In this document: positions 62,001 to 64,000 of the stretch, piece by piece
How positions within the stretch are numbered: position 1 is the first letter of the stretch
Layout: every line of letters begins with the position of its first letter
Origin: Haemonchus contortus
Taxonomy: Eukaryota; Nematoda; Chromadorea; Rhabditida; Trichostrongylidae
DNA: 64,000 nt
Direction: 5' to 3'
NCBI GenBank assembly: GCA_000469685.2
Contig: LS997564.1
Span: 31,211,343 to 31,275,342 of the forward strand
The notes under the pieces: generated by a model
Database searches by the model: none
Told to the model about the DNA's origin: nothing
Seen by the model: only the letters and a program-made list of their open reading frames with translations
Program-made: the position numbers and the translations under genes

Positions 62001-63867
62001 AAACGATGAACAAAAAGAAATGGAAAGGGTCAAAAAAGAGCTGGAAAGGGGGGTTGGACGAGTTCACATTGGAAGAGCGGGGTTAAGGGAGTGTTCGGGA
62101 GAGTGCACGAAGGCGACGCAATGTCTGCAATAGCAGACAACACACAAAATTTGCCTGACAATCTAACTGCCAGACTCTGGCAATTTGCCAAACACCTTAT
62201 CGATTTTTCACCAACTTCGCTCCAATGCGAAAGTGGTGAACGGCAATTAGATTTCGTAGTCAGCCTAGCGAGGGGCGGAGGGCGACCGTGGCTCACTCTC
62301 CGGCCCCTTATTGTACCCTATCCAGACCATTTCAGACCTCATTCCTGCACAAATGGTATCAGAGGGGGCGTCGAACTCAAACCATGTGCGAATCTCCCAA
62401 ACTATTTTTTCGTGAACAGTGCCTTTAACCAAGTGCGGCGCTGTCGATTCGGTAAACGGCCTCGATAGGACCGTGAAAGGGCCGAGGTTTTATCAGCCGA
62501 ATGCCACACCCATGACGGCAGAGTTTCCACGGCGTTACAGAGGTTGTATAATTAAGTTAGTCAGCTCTTTACGAGGTCGCAGGAACTGAAATCTCGTCCA
62601 AATACCCCCTACATGCCATTTCGATCATGGTGATTAAGTACAAACTCTACTTCCACTACTTTTAGGAAGCATTTTTCGCGAAGTCGAAAAACATTACGAT
62701 GCAACCGTGACCACAAGAGTATCCTTCACCAGTATGGCTACCAATGAAGTGAATTGGACAGTACAGAATAACTAAAGTAACGCTTAGGCTGGGCGTTCTG
62801 CATTTCGTAATAATCGTTCATAATTTGTAGGGAGACGGGCAGCAGGAACGGCTTTCTGTAATCGATTCGCCGCACGCGGCGGTCGCGGACCATTGGTAAT
62901 TATAGCTCTAGCGTTCTTCATACAGCTCAATCGATATGCGGTCCTCATTTCAGACATGAATCTACTGTTAGTTCCTTTGCTCTTATATTTCTTACATGCT
63001 GCTGCATTCTGCTCAATTCCTTCGCGCGGAGAGTCCCTTCCGACGCGACGCGGCAATTTCGTTCCTACTGCACCACATCCTAGTTTGTTGATTGCTTTGA
63101 CCAACCCCAATATTATCAACATAGGAACGGAGTTGACTGTAACTCTAGTAACTCGTGAAATAGGAAAAATCTCAACGAGAAATCTCTTTTTACAACTAGT
63201 GTGAAGTCTTTGAAGGGATGGCTTTAATCTGATTGAAATGTCAATAACCCACCACCAATTTTCAATGAAAAGTCGATAGTATTAGAGATTCCAGTGTAGT
63301 TATCAAATTTCGGAGTAACTGTTACTCGCAACCTCGGAGATATAAGAAGCAATTCCACGCTGTCGAACACCTAAGAAAGCTCTATTACCGCTATTACCGC
63401 CAAATAATTTTTTTTTTGATCGTCAGACACCCACATAAGCTTGAGTCCCGGACATATCGGCTCTATGAACTATTGTAGAATAATCAGTCCATTCTTTTTG
63501 CCATATTTGTTTCCTGAATTAAAATTTTCAATTGTAAGCTGTGATAAGACGTAGTCATCAAACTGAGCTTGAACTAACTTTATTTCGAAAAACAATCTCT
63601 CCTCTTCAAACGGTTGCGCTCCTGTTGTTTTCCACTTGAGAGATACTTTTGTGTCTTCTTTCTCAGTATTGTTAACGCGTATGAGATCGACCACTTTTAT
63701 TTCCTCGAGCTTTTCGATTAACTTTTCTAAAGAAAAACCGTTCTCATAGGATACTTCCGTAGACGGTCTCAAATTTCCTGAACATGCTGCCGCTCTCATC
63801 TGGTTATCGAATTTTCCAAGCCGATTGAATAAAATGACCCCATGATTAGCTCGAACATTTATGGCTC
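25391..63867 (-). CDS. VWA/FNIII/Ig single-pass membrane protein (5' end outside window)
   Basis: Fifteen exons join on the minus strand with GT/AG borders and matching phase at every junction. The encoded order is: a von Willebrand A-like C-terminus, FNIII, Ig (Cys pair with Trp between), FNIII, FNIII, one transmembrane helix, then a basic tail. Such proteins act outside the cell in adhesion or guidance. The tail has poly-Lys and (S/T)GTPG repeats, not a known signalling domain. About 600 residues lie in the window; the start and signal peptide lie beyond 64000. Introns range from 47 nt to 10.2 kb, and the large ones are filled with mobile DNA. Contactin-type and DIG-1-type proteins share these domains, but the order here does not let me name an orthologue. 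Exons are listed separately. Confidence 0.8.
25763..25854 (-). CDS. Exon n: transmembrane helix
   Basis: Acceptor GTCTTTTTTCAG, phase 1 as required by exon m. YVMLYLVILVAVLLVVMRLY is a clear single-pass helix followed by YKPKK, a stop-transfer signal. Donor AAG|GTAATT, phase 0. Confidence 0.82.
26645..26940. repeat. Palindromic foldback element, copy 1
   Basis: Imperfect inverted repeat centred near 26795. The arms carry CATTTGGGC, CAAACTTGAAGTAGAGTAG / complement, GCGCGGCGA and ACATTCACCCGGAAC / complement. It lies in the intron between exons m and n. The same family is at 27950-28196. Confidence 0.8.
27424..27529 (-). CDS. Exon m: FNIII F-G strands
   Basis: Acceptor CTATTTTCAG. LSPGFKFDTNCYIYTINVTL then ANGG is the canonical LxPGxxYxxxxYxINVxLxNxG of FNIII. 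Donor TTACT|GTGAGT, phase 1. The foldback element at 27950-28196 lies in the intron just upstream. Confidence 0.82.
27950..28196. repeat. Palindromic foldback element, copy 2
   Basis: Near-perfect inverted repeat of about 105-bp arms. Shared segments are CGATTCGTGCGATT, GCGCGCGGCAAATTGCGCGG, AATGATTCGAACGACT-like, CGCCTA, and ACAAACTTGAAGTAG with its complement. It is better preserved than copy 1 and therefore probably younger. It lies in the intron between exons l and m. Confidence 0.85.
28510..28578 (-). CDS. Exon l: FNIII C'-E strands
   Basis: Acceptor ACTTTTCAAAG. DKDGTWTGGEVVSENPEGQI continues the third FNIII domain. Donor GGG|GTATGT, phase 0. Confidence 0.72.
28727..28762 (-). CDS. Exon k: 36-nt microexon
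   Basis: Encodes TARVEVSGWFNL, which fills the FNIII C strand between exons j and l in frame (phase 0 to 0). The acce­ptor TATGTTGAAG is weak and the donor is CTG|GTAGTC, so this is the least secure exon of the 3' half. Confidence 0.5.
28880..29225. repeat. Foldback repeat with AGCGCTTACGCG-like arms
   Basis: CAAGCGCTACGCGTAAGCGGCTGCATCGCG (28928-28957) is complemented by CGCGACGCAACCGCTTACGCG (29132-29152). Homology continues outward (AGAAGAACTTAAAGAACAAAATG versus TTCTGTTTAATTCTTCTTTAT). About 100 nt separate the arms. A probable MITE. Confidence 0.65.
29750..29945 (+). pseudogene. LINE endonuclease fragment
   Basis: The plus-strand translation NIGSL...KLADALECRRFDFCGVQET resembles the EEP endonuclease motif of RTE-like LINEs (LAxxLxxRxIDIxxLQETRW). 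It is about 60 residues long, broken on both sides. Orientation is opposite to the RTE copy at 55870-57690. Confidence 0.45.
29950..31980. other. Intron interior, mostly unassigned
   Basis: Part of the 8.1-kb intron between exons j and k. A tRNA B-box-like GAGATCGAGTCTC at 30417 and a transposon-end-like ATTATCGTGAACTGGGCCTTTAACG at 31088-31112 (compare 60579-60598) indicate short nonautonomous elements, but complete boundaries could not be set. Confidence 0.35.
31985..33565 (+). mobile_element. Tc1-family transposon with double terminal repeats
   Basis: Ends CAGTGC(G/A)TTTCATAATTATA are inverted and flanked by TA. A second inner copy of the same motif (CCGTTTCATAATTATAAGG at 32165 and its complement at 33360) gives the four-site IR/DR layout typical of Tc1-like elements. 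Length is 1581 bp. It lies in the intron between exons j and k, antisense to the host gene. Confidence 0.88.
32293..33299 (+). pseudogene. Tc1 transposase, multiply broken
   Basis: Starts MARGHLLSSDEKADH and continues through an HTH-like region (STRAISRQIGRSPLVHSKI) and then the catalytic core. The first catalytic Asp (normally in VxFSDEKKFNLDGPDG) reads Glu here: VVFSEEKKCNLVGPDG. FNKTTPP/FQQDNASIHVS and PDLNPKEHIWG mark the second Asp and the final Glu (DD34E type). It ends near MPARLFDVALEHGAAIDH. Many stops and at least two frameshifts, so inactive. Confidence 0.82.
33570..34920. other. Intron interior, no element recognised
   Basis: Purine-rich on the plus strand at 33640-34000 (many GAGGAAGG-type runs). 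At 34700-34760 short GCCGGC/CACGCCGGC direct repeats precede a single foldback arm at 34763-34780. No coding or complete mobile element was recognised. Confidence 0.4.
34925..36225 (+). repeat. Composite minisatellite-bearing element, copy 3
   Basis: A GT-rich start (TGTGTTATTGTGTGTGTGG) is followed by five 130-bp-type units to 35540, the internal block with TACGACCGCTACCCAGC at 35766, and the terminal hairpin GCCCGGCGTTAGCCAGGC near 36191 ending GGTCCGACTGGTAA. Orientation is the same as the other full copies. Confidence 0.75.
36749..36786. ncRNA. Perfect 17-bp hairpin in an intron (candidate only)
   Basis: CACAAAGAAGGCTCATA and its exact complement are separated by a 4-nt loop. The hairpin lies about 88 nt downstream of the exon j donor in the host gene's sense. 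No match to flanking repeats was noticed. The stem is short for a microRNA precursor, so a structural or transposon-end origin is at least as likely. Confidence 0.3.
36874..36992 (-). CDS. Exon j: start of third FNIII
   Basis: Acceptor AACTATTCAG. LDVAPTNVKFTTAGPTTIIE then FDPIPAEV is a typical FNIII opening (APTNV...TTIIxFxPIP). Donor CAG|GTGAGT, phase 0. The preceding 2.7-kb intron contains a whole composite element. Confidence 0.85.
37366..38998 (+). repeat. Composite minisatellite-bearing element, copy 4
   Basis: Left motif TTGTATAATTCGCTTTGTG, GT-rich tract, five 130-bp units (CCTAGAGCGTTCAAATTTGG repeated with variants to 38060), internal blocks with TACGATGTAGCTTTGACC (38238) and TACGACCGCTACCCAGC (38387), a segment with CGTAAGCACCGACTTCA, and the terminal hairpin near 38970 ending CGATCCGACTGGTT. 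The most complete copy and a good reference for the family. It fills most of the intron between exons i and j. Confidence 0.78.
39676..39706 (+). repeat. Solo composite-element terminal hairpin
   Basis: GGCCCGGCGTGAGCCGGGCG followed by ACTTGACTGGTAAC. It stands without the rest of the element, about 20 nt inside the intron after exon i. Confidence 0.6.
39728..39836 (-). CDS. Exon i: FNIII F-G strands
   Basis: A 53-nt intron precedes it. RRPYDCEIKAQAILESYEGP then VASYTVKLDAK matches the F and G strands of FNIII (Tyr-x-Cys/Val-x-Val pattern). Donor AAGG|GTGTGT, phase 1. A composite-element GC hairpin (39676-39706) begins about 20 nt into the next intron. Confidence 0.78.
39890..39944 (-). CDS. 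Exon h: FNIII inter-strand segment
   Basis: Acceptor GTCTTCTTTTCAG, 44 nt past the end of the 10-kb repeat. The 55-nt exon encodes ITCGNDYEEEKMIKQNST and ends with a perfect donor ACC|GTGAGT, phase 0. Confidence 0.75.
39989..50120. repeat. 10.1-kb (ATAC)n / (GTAT)n microsatellite
   Basis: Tetranucleotide array, over 2,500 units. Pure stretches run about 39989-41786, 41922-44047, 44050-47779 and 48272-49877. The interruptions, mostly one-base gains or losses and phase slips, cluster at 41787-41921, 47780-48271 and 49878-50076, with a lone slip at 44048. The motif has no stop codon in any of six frames, so it yields spurious open frames beyond 2,000 codons (Tyr-Val-Cys-Met or Ile-His-Thr-Tyr repeats) that should not be annotated as genes. 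It forms nearly the whole intron between exons g and h of the minus-strand gene. Confidence 0.97.
50116..50238 (-). CDS. Exon g: FNIII C-E strands, ends at the microsatellite
   Basis: Acceptor AATCTTTTAAG gives the required phase and joins as TRSHFKIYYQRLEKA, a C strand, followed by MHIRVETHLEVTKLKHS. The donor is ambiguous because the exon runs straight into GTGTGTGTATGTATG. The GTATGT at 50115 gives the phase that joins exon h and would leave two repeat-derived codons in the protein. Other GT choices at the repeat edge (50121 and every 12 nt into the array) also keep phase. Confidence 0.65.
50263..50472 (-). CDS. Cys-rich open frame, possible alternative exon
   Basis: A minus-strand open frame lies 25 nt upstream of exon g in the same intron. 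MCRGGYNASSQKASIKKF, then TPECITRCPAPL, and PHSCHHCD give regular Cys pairs. A donor-like GCG|GTACCG ends it and a weak CTATTCAAG acceptor precedes it. Splicing from it to exon g would need another 3' site, so it is not in the main model. Function unknown. Confidence 0.3.
   Translation of the reverse strand: MCRGGYNASSQKASIKKFIMTPECITRCPAPLVYFRDPSLQIVCEQKLHRHVAEPHSCHHCDALVEAVP
50640..52015. other. Intron interior: repeat remnant and unassigned DNA
   Basis: 50830-51060 shows short similarity to the SINE-like element at 53090-53285 (CAGTGCTTCTATCTTCCCAGA and GACAGATGGATCG-type phrases). The remainder up to 52015 has open frames below 90 codons with no motif. Confidence 0.4.
52020..52316. other. 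Exon-like open region on both strands
   Basis: The plus strand is open for over 100 codons and ends at a GTAAGT donor after NCNDFDFG. The minus strand is open for 69 codons (52031-52240) and ends in a stop. The minus peptide (ALIAPGDPLIGICRGEKW... then ARAIMTFLQSDVP) shows a weak, patchy likeness to the last exon of the gamma-glutamyltransferase-like gene (PIIVV...AGSGGN...LAYLYSDAP). Which strand is coding is unresolved. It does not fit the phase of the FNIII/Ig gene without an in-frame stop. Confidence 0.3.
53090..53285 (-). mobile_element. tRNA-derived SINE-like element
   Basis: On the minus strand an A-box-like TGGCGTAGTGCTTGG (from 53285) is followed about 35 nt later by a B-box GGTTCGATACC, the internal RNA polymerase III promoter of tRNAs. 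The body matches parts of 50830-51060 and 29228-29262 (AGCCGATGTACAAGTCAGCG-type phrase). No tRNA cloverleaf was reconstructed. Confidence 0.5.
54169..54289 (-). CDS. Exon f: start of second FNIII
   Basis: Only 47 nt of intron separates it from exon e (acceptor GCCTTCAAG). GPPPSPQLDLRIVRSKPNKL followed by HVDWRV is a Pro-rich linker and the A-B strands of FNIII with its Trp. Donor AG|GTAAGC, phase 2. Confidence 0.8.
54337..54487 (-). CDS. Exon e: second half of Ig domain
   Basis: Strong acceptor (ten T then ACAG), phase 0. LHIVVEKGQLYYRCLVKE gives the E and F strands with the second Ig Cys, and TTAIYIFAVE the G strand. Donor GAAG|GTTTGT, phase 1. The 4.9-kb intron before it carries the RTE LINE. 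Confidence 0.82.
54560..55060. mobile_element. MITE family 2, partial copy
   Basis: Shares TACCCAGTGGCCCC, GGACGCT-like, AGCTAGGACATAATATGAGTC, CCATTACCGGATCG and GATGATGTGTCAGACGAG phrases, in the same order and spacing, with 59940-60110. Its own TIRs are not clear, so it is probably truncated or mutated. It lies immediately upstream of exon e in the host gene. Confidence 0.65.
55870..57690 (-). mobile_element. RTE-clade LINE, 3' two-thirds, decayed
   Basis: Reading downward from 57690: a linker helix (IDIENIDEEYNWLVEHLHDS), then reverse transcriptase with LTFVDLKKAFDTVETEM, GVRQGETISPKLS, DHLRFADDIVLITPN (the catalytic FADD box) and YVCLGREVNMM. A C-terminal segment follows (KIRWAGHIMRYSDDRWTSAV and WIPRDIKRSSGR). 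This order is typical of RTE retrotransposons. The largest open frame is 253 codons (56267-57028); stops and frameshifts break it elsewhere. The endonuclease end is missing. It is inserted in the intron between exons d and e, in the host gene's sense. Confidence 0.85.
57695..57812 (-). repeat. Composite element left end, reverse orientation
   Basis: One unit end in complement, with a CA-rich tract and ACACTTGGCGAATTGCATA. It lies head to head with the left end of copy 5 that begins at 57815 (TATATAATTCGCTAAGTGTG). Confidence 0.7.
57815..59590 (+). repeat. Composite minisatellite-bearing element, copy 5, interrupted
   Basis: Left motif, GT-rich tract, two 130-bp units, then internal blocks (CATGATGTAGCTTTGATCG at 58240, TACGACCGCTACCCAGC at 58396). 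A mariner insertion (58630-59370) follows, then CGTAAGTACCGACCTTCACTG and the terminal hairpin at about 59553 ending CGAACCGACTGGCAG. It ends about 30 nt from the donor of exon d. Confidence 0.75.
58630..59370 (+). mobile_element. Second mariner, decayed and deleted
   Basis: Inverted ends TTAGGTTGAGTCATAAGTCC / GGACTTATGACGAAACCTAA, with long matching TIRs (ATGATCTCTAGAA-type sequence on both sides) and TA at each border. The remnant peptide FFNLAKNPRGSID, then DRPGRPVELDLEVL-like text in shifting frames, and LRPIGTVRKLGRWVPHALKQ are the mariner N-terminal DNA-binding domain and linker. The whole catalytic domain is missing. Length 741 bp. Confidence 0.82.
59619..59716 (-). CDS. Exon d: first half of Ig domain
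   Basis: Acceptor ATGGTTTCAG; enters in phase 1, matching exon c. The peptide LVLTCIGYKPGLQSYWERQ has the B-strand Cys and the core Trp of an Ig domain. Donor CAG|GTGAAA, phase 0. The GC-hairpin end of a composite element lies only about 30 nt downstream of this donor (59550-59586). Confidence 0.78.
59896..60598. mobile_element. MITE family 2, complete copy
   Basis: Ends TTAAAGGCACAGTTCA and TGAACCGTGCCTTAA are inverted. The interior shares blocks with 54560-55060 and has short foldback segments. No coding capacity was recognised. The ends resemble those of MITE family 1, so the same class of transposase may move both. Confidence 0.7.
60773..61060 (+). repeat. Degenerate composite-element start and minisatellite units
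   Basis: AAGCCGCTAAGAGCATCAGC, a GTGTGTGCACTGGTGTGTG tract and two strongly diverged 130-bp-type units (CCTAAAGTGTTG, GGTAGGGGTATAGGCGGCAGG). The oldest-looking copy in the window. Confidence 0.55.
61903..62428. mobile_element. MITE family 1, copy 2
   Basis: Ends AAGGCACCGTTTACGAAAAAT / TTTTTTCGTGAACAGTGCCTT with TTAA at the right. It shares GGGGTACCC, GGCGATAACGCCGAAAAAAG and CTGGAAAGGGGGGTTGGACG with 13889-14460. The middle differs (GAAGGCGACGCAATGTCTGC...), so the copies carry different cores. Confidence 0.78.
62825..63085 (+). repeat. Dispersed repeat, copy 2 (partner at 3570-3845)
   Basis: Inverse match to 3570-3845 with CGATTCGCCGCACGCGGCGG, TTCATACAGCTCAATCGATA and CGACGCGACGCGGCAATTTCG landmarks. 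It lies in the intron between exons c and d. Precise ends were not determined. Confidence 0.65.
63256..63370 (-). CDS. Exon c: FNIII E-G strands
   Basis: Acceptor CTTTCTTAG after a 64-nt intron. VELLLISPRLRVTVTPKFDN and SNTIDFSLKI supply the last strands of the first FNIII domain. It ends in phase 1 (ATT G|GTGGTG). The following intron is 3.5 kb and holds the repeat at 62825 and the MITE at 61903. Confidence 0.72.
63435..63513 (-). CDS. Exon b: FNIII C and C' strands
   Basis: A 65-nt intron precedes it (acceptor TTTAATTCAG). The peptide KQIWQKEWTDYSTIVHRADM continues FFEIK of the previous exon as the C strand region of FNIII. Donor TAT|GTGGGT, phase 0. Confidence 0.75.
63579..63867 (-). CDS. 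Exon a: VWA-like end and start of FNIII
   Basis: Acceptor CTTTTTCAAG; the exon enters in phase 1, so at least one exon lies upstream outside the window. GVILFNRLGKFDNQMRAAAC followed by SLEKLIEKLEEIK resembles the last strand and helix of a von Willebrand A domain. VVDLIRVNN...VSLKWKT is the A-B strand pair of an FNIII domain with its Trp. Donor AA|GTTAGT, phase 2. Ignoring this donor gives an open read-through ending at 63470, which I take as artefact because the spliced frame continues the FNIII fold. Confidence 0.75.
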
Positions 63868-64000
63868 CTTGAAAAAGAAAAAGTTGAGCAGCCGTTAAGA
63901 TGTAGTAGGCTCATTAGATCCCAGCTCAAACTTAAAATCCTTTTCTGCTAAAAAACAGAAAAACTGTTCATAAAAAAGGGTAATGTTTGACGATATGTGA

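Noticed and set aside
63470..63512. Unspliced end of the exon a open frame as a true C-terminus
   Set aside because: Splicing at GTTAGT gives a frame that continues the FNIII fold through two more phase-matched exons; the read-through would end mid-domain.

Overview
This window looks like a repeat-rich nematode chromosome, most likely a strongylid or hookworm-type worm. The support is indirect. Introns are short (43-130 nt) with TTTCAG-type acceptors. Mobile DNA is dominated by mariner/Tc1/maT elements, an RTE-clade LINE and a CR1/Jockey-like LINE, and hundreds of bases of dispersed minisatellite units recur throughout. No rRNA, complete tRNA, operon-like bacterial gene or CRISPR array was seen. 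Genes had to be rebuilt by hand from splice signals and reading-frame phase.

Two host genes can be supported. On the minus strand, a single large gene enters from beyond the right edge and ends at about 25.3 kb. Fifteen exons (63867 down to 25391) join with matching phases. They encode a von Willebrand A-like C-terminus, a fibronectin III (FNIII) domain, an Ig domain, two more FNIII domains, one transmembrane helix and a short lysine-rich, (S/T)GTPG-repeat tail: a cell-surface adhesion or receptor protein. On the plus strand, eight phase-compatible exons (4588-7745, with a possible weak one at 4375) encode a divergent gamma-glutamyltransferase-like protein that appears incomplete.

The outstanding structure is a 10.1-kb tetranucleotide array (ATAC on +, GTAT on the gene's sense strand) at 39989-50120. 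It makes up almost all of one intron of the minus-strand gene. The inferred 5' splice site lies at or inside the repeat, and the 3' splice site lies 44 nt beyond it. The other introns of this gene hold an RTE LINE, a Tc1 element, a second degraded mariner, MITEs, palindromic foldback elements and SINE-like repeats.

Region by region: 0.8-2.1 kb maT (DD37D) transposon remnant; 2.7-3.9 kb ambiguous ORFs and a dispersed repeat; 4.2-7.8 kb gamma-glutamyltransferase-like gene; 8-13 kb mostly unassigned with repeat fragments; 13.4-15.3 kb and 22.97-24.3 kb the two arms of an inverted duplication; 16-19.6 kb hAT-like scrap and a LINE split by a mariner; 21.2-22.5, 34.9-36.2, 37.4-39.0 and 57.8-59.6 kb copies of a composite minisatellite-bearing element ending in a GC hairpin; 25.3-64 kb the FNIII/Ig gene with its repeat-filled introns.
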